Source: Streptomyces marokkonensis
Lineage (GTDB): Bacteria > Actinomycetota > Actinomycetes > Streptomycetales > Streptomycetaceae
Reading direction: 5' to 3'
Assembly: GCF_008312835.1 (NCBI RefSeq)
Contig: NZ_VSKS01000003.1
Coordinates: 434,001 to 498,000, forward strand
Length of the DNA: 64,000 nucleotides
This document shows, in pieces, positions 17,237 to 26,149 of the stretch. The position numbers and the translations under genes are program-made. The number at the start of each line of letters is the position of its first letter. Positions within the stretch are counted from its first letter, which is position 1. The notes under the pieces were generated by a model. That model did not search any database. It was not told where the DNA came from and saw nothing but the letters and a program-made list of their open reading frames with translations.

Positions 17237-17898
17237 TCCGCGTACTCGTCGCCGACGACCAGCAGATGGTCCGGCAGGGCTTCACCGTGCTGCTGAACAC
17301 GCAGCCCGACATCGAGGTCGTCGGCCAGGCGGTGAACGGAGTGGACGCGGTCGCGCAGGTCGCCGAACTCACCCCGGACGTCGTCCTGATGGACATCCGC
17401 ATGCCCGAACTCGGCGGTATCGAGGCCACCGACCGCATCACCACCGCCACCCCGCACATCAAGGTGCTCGTCCTGACCACCTTCGACCTCGACGAGTACG
17501 TGTACGAGGCGCTGCGCGCCGGGGCGTCCGGCTTTCTGCTGAAGGACGCCTCCGCCGACCAACTCGCAGAAGCGGTAAGGGTGGTGGCGGCGGGTGACGC
17601 CCTGCTCGCACCGGGCGTCACCCGGCGCCTGATCGCCGAGTTCTCCCGGCTGGACCCCCGGCCCCGCAGCACCCCGCCCCGACAGCGCGTCGGCGAGCTG
17701 ACCGAACGTGAGACGGAGGTGCTCGCGCTGATCGCGCAGGGCCTGTCGAACGCGGAGATCGCCGTACGGCTGGTGGTGGCCGAGCAGACCGTGAAGACGC
17801 ACGTCGGCCGCATCCTGGTGAAACTGGGCCTGCGGGACCGCACCCAGGCCGCGGTGTTCGCGTACGAGTCGGGGCTGGTGCGCCCCTCCGGGTACTGA
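17233..17898 (+). CDS. NarL/FixJ-family response regulator
   Basis: A 221-residue regulator. The receiver domain carries the acidic pocket DD (residues 8-9), phosphoacceptor D54 in VLMDIRMPE and K104 in LLKDAS. The C-terminal LuxR-type helix-turn-helix reads LTERETEVLALIAQGLSNAEIA to KTHVGRILVKLGLRDR. It is the partner of the kinase immediately upstream. About 75% similar by eye to the regulator at 19334, so the two systems arose by duplication and may cross-talk or share operators. Confidence 0.93.
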   Translation: MIRVLVADDQQMVRQGFTVLLNTQPDIEVVGQAVNGVDAVAQVAELTPDVVLMDIRMPELGGIEATDRITTATPHIKVLVLTTFDLDEYVYEALRAGASGFLLKDASADQLAEAVRVVAAGDALLAPGVTRRLIAEFSRLDPRPRSTPPRQRVGELTERETEVLALIAQGLSNAEIAVRLVVAEQTVKTHVGRILVKLGLRDRTQAAVFAYESGLVRPSGY

Positions 17899-17920
17899 GG
17901 GGCACCCCGGGTGCGGCCTG

Positions 17921-17958
17921 CGTAGTACCTGAGACGGACGCCCCGGAACCCGTCTCAG
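17921..17958 (+). promoter_or_regulatory. CGTAGTACCT motif (copy 2) and inverted repeat before the second kinase gene
   Basis: CGTAGTACCT (17921-17930) repeats the site at 13611. It overlaps a perfect 9-bp inverted repeat, CTGAGACGG (17929-17937) / CCGTCTCAG (17950-17958), with a 12-bp spacer. The repeat could be an operator or a terminator stem for the preceding regulator gene. Confidence 0.4.
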
Positions 17959-17993
17959 CGGGGACGACCGCGACCACCCGGTCGGCCTACGGT

Positions 17994-19337
17994 GTGAGCG
18001 TGACCGAGACGACGCACCAGCAGCACGGAGCCGGGACCCGCAGCCCGGAGTACCGGCTGGCCCAGAATGCTTTGCGGGGACTGCGCCGGGATCTGTTCCA
18101 GGACCCCTTCGCATACCGCCCGCTGCCGCCCCGGAACACGGACGGCCCGTTCGTCCGCAGGCTGCCCGGCAGGCTGCGGACGGCCGCGCAGCACCTCCCG
18201 CACGCGGTGGTGGGTGCGGTCGCGCTGCTCGCTCTGGCCGTCGGTGCGCTGTCGAGCGGGCTGCCCGGCGGTGACGTACCGGCCCTGCTGAGCGGGGTGC
18301 TGTGTGCGCTGCCTGTACTCGCCACACTCGTCCGGCCGGTCGGCGCCTTCTGGCTGTCGCTCGCCGTGACCCCGGTGGTGGCGATTCTCTACGGCAACGG
18401 CCTGGAGTGGCCGTGGATGCCCGGCGCGTTCATCTCCCACCTGGCGGTGCTGGTCGTCGTGGCGCTGCGCACCCGGCCCCGCACCGCCGTCTGGATGTGG
18501 GTGCTGACCTCCGCGTACGCCTTCCTCTCGGACGTCGTCTTCGGCGGGTCGTACTACTACACGAACAGCGGCCCCATGATGGTGACGTCCGCCTTCGCCC
18601 TGCTCGTGGTCTCCCTCTGGCACGTCCGGCACACCGCCCAGCAGGAGGTGACCGCCCAGCAGACGGTGACGGCGCGCGAACGGTCCCGGCGGACGCTGCT
18701 GGAGGAGCGCACCACCATCGCCCGCGAGCTGCACGACGTGGTCGCCCACCACATGTCCGTGGTCGCCATCCAGGCCGAGGCCGCGCCGTACCGGGTGGAG
18801 AACCCGCCGCCGGAGCTGGAGCGCGCCTTCGCCACCATCCGGGAGAACGCGGTGGCCGCCCTCACCGAGCTGCGCCGCATCCTCGGCGTGGTCCGCGCGG
18901 AGGACTACGAGGCCCCGGACGCCCCGCAGCCCACCCTCGGCGACCTGGACGCCCTGCTCGTCAACGTGCAGGGCGCCGGTCTGGAGGTGGAGAAGGTGGT
19001 GACCGGCGCGGTGCGGGAGCTGCCGCAGGGCGTGGAGCTGTCGGCGTACCGGATCGTGCAGGAGGCGCTGAGCAACAGCCTGCGGCACGCGCCCGGCGCG
19101 AGCGCCCGCGTCGAGATCGGGTACGTCCTGGGCGGCCTCGGCGTGCGCGTCGTCAACGGTCCGGCGCCCGAGCCCAGCCTGGTGAAGCCCTCGCCCGGAG
19201 CCGGTCACGGCATCACGGGCATGCGGGAACGGGTCTCCATGCTGGACGGCGAGATGACGGCCGGCCCCACCGACGACGGCGGTTACGAGGTCGCCGTGTT
19301 CCTGCCGGTCGCCACGGTGATCGAGGGTGACGCATGA
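17994..19337 (+). CDS. Sensor histidine kinase (NarL/DesK type), second paralogue
   Basis: A 447-residue kinase with a soluble N-terminus of about 60 residues, hydrophobic helices at about 65-210, a HisKA_3 box with H247 in TIARELHDVVAHHMS, and a HATPase domain with GAGHGITGMRERV. It is clearly paralogous to the kinase at 15914, although the N-terminal and membrane parts have diverged, suggesting a different signal. TACGGT lies just before GTG 17994 and 6 nt before a second in-frame GTG at 18000, so a leaderless start at 18000 is possible. It overlaps its response regulator by 4 bp. Confidence 0.92.
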   Translation: MSVTETTHQQHGAGTRSPEYRLAQNALRGLRRDLFQDPFAYRPLPPRNTDGPFVRRLPGRLRTAAQHLPHAVVGAVALLALAVGALSSGLPGGDVPALLSGVLCALPVLATLVRPVGAFWLSLAVTPVVAILYGNGLEWPWMPGAFISHLAVLVVVALRTRPRTAVWMWVLTSAYAFLSDVVFGGSYYYTNSGPMMVTSAFALLVVSLWHVRHTAQQEVTAQQTVTARERSRRTLLEERTTIARELHDVVAHHMSVVAIQAEAAPYRVENPPPELERAFATIRENAVAALTELRRILGVVRAEDYEAPDAPQPTLGDLDALLVNVQGAGLEVEKVVTGAVRELPQGVELSAYRIVQEALSNSLRHAPGASARVEIGYVLGGLGVRVVNGPAPEPSLVKPSPGAGHGITGMRERVSMLDGEMTAGPTDDGGYEVAVFLPVATVIEGDA

Positions 19338-19999
19338 CCATTCGCGTCCTGATCGCGGACGACCAGATGATGGTGCGCGAGGGCTTCTCGGTCCTGCTGG
19401 GCGCGATGCCGGACATCGAGGTGGCCGGTGAGGCCGTCAACGGCCGGGAGGCGGTCGAGCGGGTCCGCGAGCTCGCCCCCGACGTCGTCCTCATGGACAT
19501 CCGCATGCCCGAGCTGAACGGCATCGAGGCGACGCGGGAGATCGTCGCCGCCGACGGCGCGGCGAAGGTGCTGGTGCTGACCACGTTCGACCTCGACGAG
19601 TACGTGTACCAGGCGCTGCGCGCGGGTGCCTCCGGCTTCCTGCTGAAGGACGCCTCGGCCCGTCAGCTCGCGGACGGGGTGCGGGTCGTCGCGGCCGGGG
19701 AGGCGCTGCTCGCGCCGACGGTCACCAGGCGCCTGATCACCGAGTTCTCCAAGCTGTCCGAGGCGCCGCGGCTGATGCCGTCCGCGCAGGCGGCGTACGG
19801 CGACCTGACCGAGCGGGAGACGGAGGTGCTGGTGCTGATCGCGCAGGGCCTGTCGAACGCGGAGATCGCCGGGCGGCTGGTGGTCGCCGAGTCGACGATC
19901 AAGACGCACGTCAGCCGGATCCTGGTGAAACTGGGCCTGCGGGACCGCACCCAGGCGGCGGTGTTCGCGTACGAGGCGCGGCTGGTGACGCCCGGCTGA
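19334..19999 (+). CDS. NarL/FixJ-family response regulator, second paralogue
   Basis: A 221-residue regulator with phosphoacceptor D55 (VLMDIRMPE), the LLKDAS lysine and a C-terminal LuxR-type helix-turn-helix (LTERETEVLVLIAQGLSNAEIA). It is the partner of the kinase at 17994. The recognition helices of the two regulators are nearly identical (AEQTVKTHVGRIL versus AESTIKTHVSRIL), which supports shared or overlapping target sites. Confidence 0.93.
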   Translation: MTIRVLIADDQMMVREGFSVLLGAMPDIEVAGEAVNGREAVERVRELAPDVVLMDIRMPELNGIEATREIVAADGAAKVLVLTTFDLDEYVYQALRAGASGFLLKDASARQLADGVRVVAAGEALLAPTVTRRLITEFSKLSEAPRLMPSAQAAYGDLTERETEVLVLIAQGLSNAEIAGRLVVAESTIKTHVSRILVKLGLRDRTQAAVFAYEARLVTPG

Positions 20000-20004
20000 C
20001 CCCC

Positions 20005-20033
20005 TGGTCAGGGGCCGGTTTCCGGGCTACCGT
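20005..20033 (+). promoter_or_regulatory. Promoter of the P450 gene, probable leaderless
   Basis: TGGTCA at 20005-20010, a 17-bp spacer, then TACCGT at 20028-20033, which is 6 nt before ATG 20040. Good spacing and no ribosome site point to a leaderless transcript. Confidence 0.55.
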
Positions 20034-20039
20034 CCGTCC

Positions 20040-21263
20040 ATGGCAGCCCTTGACGACCTCGCCTTCGACCCGTGGGACCCCGCGTTCGTCGCCGACCCCT
20101 ACCCGGCCTACGCCGAGCTGCGGGAGCGGGGCCGGGTGCGGTACTTCGAGCCGACGGACCAGTGGCTGGTCGCGCACCACGCGGACGTCTCGGCGCTGCT
20201 GCGCGACCGGCGCCTGGGCCGGACGTATCTGCACCGCTTCACCCACGAGGAGTTCGGCCGCACGCCGCCCCCGCCGGAGCACGAGCCGTTCCACACCCTC
20301 AACGACCACGGCATGCTCGACCTCGAACCGCCGGACCACACCCGCATCCGCCGCCTGGTGTCGAAGGCGTTCACCCCGCGCACGGTGGAGCGCCTCGGGC
20401 CGTACGTGCGCGACCTCGCGGCGGACCTGGTGTCCGCGCTGGTCGAGGCGGGCGGCGGTGACCTGCTCAAGGACGTCGCCGAGCCGCTGCCGGTGGCGGT
20501 GATCGCCGAGATGCTGGGCATCCCGGAGGCGGACCGGGCGCCGCTGCGCCCCTGGTCGGCGGACATCTGCGGGATGTACGAGCTGAACCCGTCCGAGGAG
20601 GCGGCGGCGAGGGCGGTCCGGGCGTCGGCCGAGTTCTCGGACTACCTGCGCGACCTGATCGCCGAGCGCCGCGAGAACCCGGGCGACGACCTGATCTCGG
20701 GCCTGATCGCCGCCCACGACGAGGACGACGACCGGCTCACCGAGCAGGAGATGATCTCCACCTGCGTGCTGCTGCTGAACGCGGGCCACGAGGCGACGGT
20801 GAACTCCACGGTCAACGGCTGGTGGGCCCTGTTCCGCAACCCCGGCCAGCTGGCCGCCCTGCGCGCGGACCACACGCTGGTGCCCTCCGCCGTGGAGGAG
20901 CTGATGCGCTACGACACCCCGCTCCAGCTCTTCGAGCGCTGGGTGCTCGACGAGATCGAGATCGACGGCCAGGCGATCCCGAGGGGCGCGGAGATCGCGA
21001 TGCTCTTCGGCTCCGCCAACCACGACCCGGCGGTCTTCGCCGACCCCTCCCGTCTGGACCTGACCCGCCGGGACAACCCCCACATCTCCTTCAGCGCCGG
21101 CATCCACTACTGCATCGGCGCGCCGCTGGCCCGCATCGAGCTGGCGGCCTCGATGCGGGCGCTGCTGGAGAAGGCGCCGACGCTGCGGCTCGCGGCGGAG
21201 CCGCAGCGGAAGCCGAACTTCGTGATCAGGGGCCTGGAAGGACTGGCCGTGGAGCTGGGGTGA
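20040..21263 (+). CDS. Cytochrome P450 (CYP107-like)
   Basis: A 407-residue class I bacterial P450. The heme-thiolate cysteine is C358 in FSAGIHYCIGAPLA. The I-helix motif is AGHEAT and the ExxR motif is EELMR. Sequence and place in the genome recall S. coelicolor CYP107P1 (SCO3636), though this is from memory. It needs ferredoxin and reductase partners, none of which are in the window. No biosynthetic genes adjoin, so the substrate is unknown. Confidence 0.93.
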   Translation: MAALDDLAFDPWDPAFVADPYPAYAELRERGRVRYFEPTDQWLVAHHADVSALLRDRRLGRTYLHRFTHEEFGRTPPPPEHEPFHTLNDHGMLDLEPPDHTRIRRLVSKAFTPRTVERLGPYVRDLAADLVSALVEAGGGDLLKDVAEPLPVAVIAEMLGIPEADRAPLRPWSADICGMYELNPSEEAAARAVRASAEFSDYLRDLIAERRENPGDDLISGLIAAHDEDDDRLTEQEMISTCVLLLNAGHEATVNSTVNGWWALFRNPGQLAALRADHTLVPSAVEELMRYDTPLQLFERWVLDEIEIDGQAIPRGAEIAMLFGSANHDPAVFADPSRLDLTRRDNPHISFSAGIHYCIGAPLARIELAASMRALLEKAPTLRLAAEPQRKPNFVIRGLEGLAVELG

Positions 21264-21350
21264 TCACCCGTTCGGCTGATCACCGGCCGATGTCCGGTGA
21301 GGGACGTGGATGGCTCGTCAAGCTGGTGTCCGCCTGCGGAGGGGGGCACC

Positions 21351-21944
21351 ATGACGGTTATGGCAGAACGCGCGTCATCCCGGTTGTCGGTGGACATGTT
21401 CGAGCGGATCGCCGAGTTCGCCGAGCGTGAGGACGAGACCGTCAGTTTCGAGTTCATCAACGGACGGATCGGGCTCAGGAAAGTGACGAACGGCAATCAC
21501 GGCGCGATCATCATGTGGCTGCTCCGTCAGTGCATGCAGGCCAGGCCCGAACTCGATCTCAGCCCTGTGCAAGGGCTGAAGGTGGAGTCCTACCGCAAGG
21601 GCAGGGCCCGGCCGGACGCGGTGCTCGCCCCCGTCGCCCACTTCGCGGGGCAGGGGGACTGGGCGGACACCAACGGCGTGCTGATGGCGGTGGAGGTCAC
21701 CTCCTTCGACTCGGACACGCACAACCGCGACCGTGTGGAGAAACCTCAGGCCTACGCCGAAGCCGGAATCCCCGTCTACCTGCTGATCGACCGCGACCGT
21801 CGCTCGGTCCTCGTGCACAGCGACCCGGACCCAGAGGTCGGCTACCGGAACGTCCAGAAGCGTCAGCTGGGCAAGAGGGTCGTGCTTCCGGAGCCCGTCG
21901 GCATCGAGCTGGACACCGAGGAGCTCAAGCAGTACGTGGACTGA
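21351..21944 (+). CDS. Uma2 family (DUF820) restriction-endonuclease-like protein
   Basis: A 197-residue protein of the Uma2/DUF820 family with a PD-(D/E)XK nuclease fold. Visible motif elements are ARPDAVLAP (the catalytic Asp), LMAVEVTSFDS with the E-x-T strand and D-R-x-x-K-PQAYAEAGIPVYLLID. These stand-alone proteins are very common in Streptomyces and cyanobacteria and have no proven role; mobile or defensive functions have been suggested. ATG 21351 is preceded by a GGAGGGG ribosome site. The next gene converges on it 13 bp downstream. Confidence 0.9.
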   Translation: MTVMAERASSRLSVDMFERIAEFAEREDETVSFEFINGRIGLRKVTNGNHGAIIMWLLRQCMQARPELDLSPVQGLKVESYRKGRARPDAVLAPVAHFAGQGDWADTNGVLMAVEVTSFDSDTHNRDRVEKPQAYAEAGIPVYLLIDRDRRSVLVHSDPDPEVGYRNVQKRQLGKRVVLPEPVGIELDTEELKQYVD

Positions 21945-21957
21945 CGGCCACCACCCG

Positions 21958-23562
21958 TCACGCGGTCATGTCCCTGCGCCGCAGCCCGGCCAGCCCCGCC
22001 GCCACCAGAGCCGCCGCGAGCGCCGTGAGCAGCAGCACCGGGGGCCACGCCATCTCCCCGCCCGGCAGCTTCGGCAGATGGCCGAAGGGCGACAGGTCCA
22101 GCACCGCCCGCGGTACGTCCAGCGCCGGGCCGACCCAGCCGATCAGCAGCACCGCACCGGCCACGCCCCACGCGCCCGTCGCCGCCCCGGGCGCCAGCCC
22201 GTACAGCAGCACCGCGACCCCGCCGATCACCCACACCGCCGGTACCTGCACCAGGCACGCCGCCAGCAGGGAACCCGCACCCTCGCCGTGGCCGAGGGCG
22301 AGCCCCGCCCCCGCGAGCAGCATCAGCAGCACCGTCCCGCCGAACGCCACCACCAGGTGCCCGGCGGCCCAGCGCAGCCGTCCGACCGCCCCCGCGAGGA
22401 CCGGTTCGGCCCGCCCCGAGGTCTCCTCGCCGTGCAGCCGCAGCACCGACGCCACGACGTACAGGGCGGCCACCAGGCCGAGGATCCCGGTCATCGCCGC
22501 GAGGAACGCGTCGGTCAGCCCGGACTGCCCGCCCATCCGGCGGAAGACCTCCCGGGCGCCCTCGTTGTCGCCGACCAGATCGGCCGCCCCCTCGGCCATC
22601 CCGCCGTACACCAGCCCGGCGAGCAGGAACCCGACGCTCCAGCCGAGCACGCCGCCCCGCTGCAACCGCCAGGCCAGCGCCCCCGCGCCGCCCAGCCGCC
22701 CGGCGGCCGGTCCCGGACGGCTCGGCAGGAAGCTCATGCCGAGGTCCCGGCGGCCGGCGAGCGCGTACGCCACCGCCCCCTGGACCAGCGCCGCCCCCGC
22801 GAGCAGCCCCAGCACCCACCACCGTTCACCGGTGAACGCCCGCAGGTTCGTCAGCCAGCCCAGTGGTGACGCCCAGGTCAGCGGCGACGAGCCGTCGTCC
22901 GTCGCGGAGTCGCCCGCCGCCCGCAGGACGAACGCCGCCCCGAGCGCCGCCGCCGTCAGCCCCCGCGCGAGGCGCGCGCTCTCCGTCAGCTGGGCCACGA
23001 TCGCCGCCGTCGTCGCGAACACCATGCCCACGCCCGCGATCCCGAGCCCGAACGCCAGGGCGCCCGCCGCGCCCTGCCCGGCCAGTCCGGCCGTCACCAG
23101 CAGCGCCAGCACCCCGTTCGCGACGGCCGCCGCGAGCAGCGCCGCCGTCAGCGAGGCCCTGCGCCCGACCATCCCGGACGCCACCAGCTCCTGACGCCCG
23201 CTCTCCTCCTCGTCCCGGGTGTGCCGTACGACGACCAGCAGTCCGACCACGGCGGCCAGCGCGCCCGCGTACACCCCGGTCCGCCAGGCGGTCAGCGCGC
23301 CGAGGGAGTCTCCGAAGACGGGGCCGACCATCGCGCGCAGCGAGGAGTTGGCCGCCATCCGGCCGACCAGGTCGGCGCGTTCGGCCGGTGTGCCGTACAG
23401 GCCCTTGAGCGTGTTCGGCATGGACAGCACCATGAGCGCGTTCACCCCGACCCAGACCGGGATCATCACCCGGTCCCGGCGCAGGGCGAAACGCACCAGG
23501 GTGCCCGTGCCCGCGAGCTGCCGTGAGCTCGCGGGCCGTACGGCGAAGGCCGGGGCGCTCAT
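21958..23562 (-). CDS. ABC transporter permease (exporter type)
   Basis: A 534-residue membrane protein with about 12 hydrophobic helices in two similar halves. The opening ([18 protein letters not shown]) and the middle [11 protein letters not shown] both begin a six-helix unit. This is the layout of actinobacterial polyketide- or drug-type ABC exporter permeases (TIGR-like ABC-2 pair fused). It starts at ATG 23562, overlapping the ATPase gene's stop by 4 bp, so the two are coupled and form one exporter. Confidence 0.88.
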   Translation of the reverse strand: MSAPAFAVRPASSRQLAGTGTLVRFALRRDRVMIPVWVGVNALMVLSMPNTLKGLYGTPAERADLVGRMAANSSLRAMVGPVFGDSLGALTAWRTGVYAGALAAVVGLLVVVRHTRDEEESGRQELVASGMVGRRASLTAALLAAAVANGVLALLVTAGLAGQGAAGALAFGLGIAGVGMVFATTAAIVAQLTESARLARGLTAAALGAAFVLRAAGDSATDDGSSPLTWASPLGWLTNLRAFTGERWWVLGLLAGAALVQGAVAYALAGRRDLGMSFLPSRPGPAAGRLGGAGALAWRLQRGGVLGWSVGFLLAGLVYGGMAEGAADLVGDNEGAREVFRRMGGQSGLTDAFLAAMTGILGLVAALYVVASVLRLHGEETSGRAEPVLAGAVGRLRWAAGHLVVAFGGTVLLMLLAGAGLALGHGEGAGSLLAACLVQVPAVWVIGGVAVLLYGLAPGAATGAWGVAGAVLLIGWVGPALDVPRAVLDLSPFGHLPKLPGGEMAWPPVLLLTALAAALVAAGLAGLRRRDMTA

Positions 23563-24470
23563 CGGACGGTCACCCCGCCCTCGGCGGCCTCGTCCTGGTA
23601 GTGCCGCAGGAACAGCTCCTCCAGCGTCGGCGGGGTGGACGTCAGCGACCGCACGCCCGACTCGCTCAGCGAGCGCAGCACCGCGTCGAGCTTGTCGGTG
23701 TCGACCTGGAGCCGCACCCGGTGCCCTTGTATGTCCAGGTCGTGCACGCCGGGCAGCCCGGCGAGCCCGCCCGGCGGCCCGGCGAGTTCGGCGCTCACGC
23801 TCGTGCGGGTCAGATGGCGCAGCTCGGCGAGCGAACCGCTCTCCACGGTCCGCCCCTTGCGGATGATGCTGACCCGGTCGCACAGCTCCTCCACCTCGCT
23901 GAGGATGTGCGAGGACAGCAGCACGGTCCGTCCGCGTTCCCGCTCCTCGGCGACACAGCGCTGGAAGACCTCCTCCATCAGCGGGTCGAGACCGGACGTC
24001 GGCTCGTCCAGGATCAGCAGGTCGACGTCCGAGGCGAACGCGGCGACCAGGGCGACCTTCTGCCGGTTGCCCTTGGAGTACGTACGGCCCTTCTTCGTCG
24101 GGTCCAGCTCGAACCGCTCGACCAGCTCGGCGCGGCGGCGCGGGTCCAGACCCCCGCGCAGCCTCCCGTACAGGTCGATGACCTCGCCCCCGGAGAGGCT
24201 GCGCCACAGTGTCACGTCACCGGGGACGTAGGCGATGCGGCGGTGGATCTCCACGGCGTCCGTCCACGGGTCCCGGCCCAGCACCTGGGCGGCTCCGGAG
24301 TCGGCGCGCAGCAGGCCGAGCAGGACGCGGATGGTGGTCGACTTGCCGGAGCCGTTGGGTCCGAGGAAGCCGTGGACCTCGCCGGTGCCGACACTCAGGT
24401 CGAGTCCGTCCAGGGCGTGCGTCCGGCCGAAGGACTTGTGCAGCCCGGACACGGTGATGGCCTTCGTCAT
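23559..24470 (-). CDS. ABC transporter ATP-binding protein
   Basis: A 303-residue ATPase. Walker [10 protein letters not shown] is at 37-45; Walker B is [13 protein letters not shown]. The signature is the unorthodox YSKGNRQKV in place of LSGGQ, typical of the DrrA/CcmA-like subgroup. The C-terminal extension (about 215-303) is a regulatory alpha/beta domain. ATG 24470 is chosen; a TTG at 24479 would add three residues. It is transcribed divergently from a MarR-type gene, the likely regulator. Confidence 0.92.
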   Translation of the reverse strand: MTKAITVSGLHKSFGRTHALDGLDLSVGTGEVHGFLGPNGSGKSTTIRVLLGLLRADSGAAQVLGRDPWTDAVEIHRRIAYVPGDVTLWRSLSGGEVIDLYGRLRGGLDPRRRAELVERFELDPTKKGRTYSKGNRQKVALVAAFASDVDLLILDEPTSGLDPLMEEVFQRCVAEERERGRTVLLSSHILSEVEELCDRVSIIRKGRTVESGSLAELRHLTRTSVSAELAGPPGGLAGLPGVHDLDIQGHRVRLQVDTDKLDAVLRSLSESGVRSLTSTPPTLEELFLRHYQDEAAEGGVTVR

Positions 24471-24489
24471 GGTTCGCAACGTACGCGAG

Positions 24490-24507
24490 CTTCAGAAAGT
24501 TGTGAAG
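24490..24507. promoter_or_regulatory. Candidate operator between the ABC and MarR-type genes
   Basis: CTTCA (24490-24494) and TGAAG (24503-24507) form a 5-bp inverted repeat with an 8-bp spacer in a locally AT-rich divergent region. It is 20 bp from the ATPase start and 68 bp from the regulator start, well placed to repress both. Confidence 0.45.
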
Positions 24508-24574
24508 TTAAGGAAGTGTATAAATCGCGGGCTAGACTGATCCATGGCGCCTGAGCAGGGGAGATGATCGGACC

Positions 24575-25072
24575 ATGGCGGAACCGCGCGGGACGGCCCG
24601 GGACCCGGAGGCGGTCTCCCGGTTCGTGGAGCACTTCGCGGCACAGCTGGTGGAGGCCGGCCTGCCGCGCATGCCCGCCCGCGTGTTCGCGGCCCTGCTC
24701 GCGTCCGACACCGGCCTCCTGACCTCCGCCGAGCTGGGCGGACAGCTCAGGATCTCCCCGGCCGCGGTCTCCGGCGCGGTGCGCTATCTGGCGCAGCAGC
24801 ACATGGTGTCCCGGGAGCGCGAGCCCGGATCGCGCCGGGAGCGGTACCGGGTCCACGGCGACCAGTGGTACGAGGCCCTCACCAACCGCGAGGCCGTCAT
24901 CCGCCGCTGGGAGGACGCGCTCCGGGAGGGCGTCACCAGCCTGGGGGAACAGACGCCGGCGGGCCGCCGGCTGGCGGAGACGCTGGCCTTCCTCGAGTTC
25001 GTGGAGAAGGAGGTCGAGGCGATGATGGAGCGCTGGCGGGCCCACCGGGAGGAGCGGTTCGGGCGGGGGTGA
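24575..25072 (+). CDS. MarR/GbsR-type transcriptional regulator
   Basis: A 165-residue winged-helix protein. The helix-turn-helix spans about 48-75 (LTSAELGGQLRISPAAVSGAVRYL) and the wing reads REREPGSRRERY. The C-terminal helices form the dimer interface. Divergent from the ABC exporter operon with a dyad in between, it most likely represses the exporter until a ligand binds, a common arrangement for drug pumps. Confidence 0.9.
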   Translation: MAEPRGTARDPEAVSRFVEHFAAQLVEAGLPRMPARVFAALLASDTGLLTSAELGGQLRISPAAVSGAVRYLAQQHMVSREREPGSRRERYRVHGDQWYEALTNREAVIRRWEDALREGVTSLGEQTPAGRRLAETLAFLEFVEKEVEAMMERWRAHREERFGRG

Positions 25073-25103
25073 CGGGCGCGGGCCCGCGGACCCGGCGCAC
25101 CCG

Positions 25104-25964
25104 CTACTCCGCCGGCAGGACCAGCCCCCACGCCGCGTCCCGCACCACCCACGTCCGCGTCCGCACCGGCCCCGACACCACCGCGTCCGCCCGGTAGCGG
25201 AAGTGCGCGCCCGACACGGTCACCGTGCGGCCCTCGGCCGACAGCGGGGTCGCCTCGGCGCCCACCGACACCGGTCGCACCTCGACCCGGGCCGACCCGG
25301 AGGCTGAGGGGACGACCGAGACGCCCTCCACCGGCTGCCGCAGGTCCACGAGCGTCTCCCCGTCGACCTCCACCCGCAGCCGCGCCGGCCCCGCCGCGGG
25401 TGCGGAGACGGCCCCCGGCGGCCTGGCCGGCACCAGGGTCCGCACGAGGCCGCGCAACCAGGGACGGCCCGCGCCGGACGCCTCCCGCATCCGGGTGAGG
25501 CCCCCGACCGGCGGGATCCGCAGCGCGCCGAGCACCACCCCGTCGCTGTCGTCCACCAGGAGGTCCATCCGCTGCTCGGCCCCGTCCAGCACCGCCCGGG
25601 CCGCCGCCACCGTTCCCGTGGGCACCCCCAGCGACCGGGCGAGGGAGACCGCGCCGCCCACCGGCACCAGCGACAGCGCGCATCCGGCCAGCTCCCGCCG
25701 CCGGTGCAGCAGCGACACCGTCCGCACCAGGGCCCGGTCGTCGCCGACCACCACCGGCCGCCGCGCCCCGCGCCGTGCCAGCGCCCGGGCGAACTCCTCC
25801 GGGCCGTCCGGCAGACACACCTTCGTGCCCGCCGCACCCGCGCTCAGCACGTCTTTCGCGATCCGGACGGACTCGCCGTCCGCCCGTCGGGCGACCGGAT
25901 CGATGACCACCAGGAGCTGATCGGACGTCGCGGAAAAGGTCCTGGAAGTCGCCACCTCGGCCAT
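25104..25964 (-). CDS. Diacylglycerol-kinase-catalytic-domain-like protein with degenerate motifs
   Basis: A 286-residue protein with the overall shape of the DAGK/LCB5 family. An N-terminal alpha/beta domain has VVIDPVARR where the family usually has a VNP start, followed by a beta-rich C-terminal half. The hallmark GGDGT nucleotide loop is replaced by VGDDRAL at 73-79, and the P-G-T-x-N-D segment by PVGGAVSLAR at 101-110. Catalysis is therefore doubtful. The start is ATG 25964, preceded by GAGGAAG. It is divergent from purA; similar proteins annotated diacylglycerol kinase sit beside purA in other streptomycetes. Confidence 0.75.
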   Translation of the reverse strand: MAEVATSRTFSATSDQLLVVIDPVARRADGESVRIAKDVLSAGAAGTKVCLPDGPEEFARALARRGARRPVVVGDDRALVRTVSLLHRRRELAGCALSLVPVGGAVSLARSLGVPTGTVAAARAVLDGAEQRMDLLVDDSDGVVLGALRIPPVGGLTRMREASGAGRPWLRGLVRTLVPARPPGAVSAPAAGPARLRVEVDGETLVDLRQPVEGVSVVPSASGSARVEVRPVSVGAEATPLSAEGRTVTVSGAHFRYRADAVVSGPVRTRTWVVRDAAWGLVLPAE

Positions 25965-25995
25965 GCCTCGCTTCCTCGGGTAGCATCTTTGTGCA

Positions 25996-26026
25996 AGAGC
26001 CCCTTGCGCTATTGCGCCAGGGGCTT
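25996..26026. promoter_or_regulatory. Stable hairpin in the divergent leader between the kinase-like gene and purA
   Basis: AGCCCCTTGCGC (25998-26009) pairs with GCGCCAGGGGCT (26014-26025) around TATT, with one T/C mismatch. A terminator-like hairpin between divergent genes is unexpected. It must lie in the 5' leader of one of them, or end a small RNA. Confidence 0.5.
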
Positions 26027-26149
26027 CGTCTATTCCGGGGCATCCGGTCCGACGGTTGGCGGCCAACGGTGGTCGCGGTGCACGCGGCGGTGATCCTCCG
26101 TGTGCGCCCCTGACCTTGGACATGCCCCGCCCGGAAGGGGTGTACGCGC

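Noticed and set aside
17898-17993. The CTGAGACGG inverted repeat as a sure terminator
   Set aside because: It could be one, but the 12-nt spacer and overlap with the repeated CGTAGTACCT motif make an operator at least as likely; listed as regulatory instead.
24784-26043. Long minus-strand open frame (419 codons) across the MarR-type gene and the kinase-like gene
   Set aside because: Composition is Gly/Arg/Ala-rich shadow of real genes in other frames; typical of high-GC DNA.
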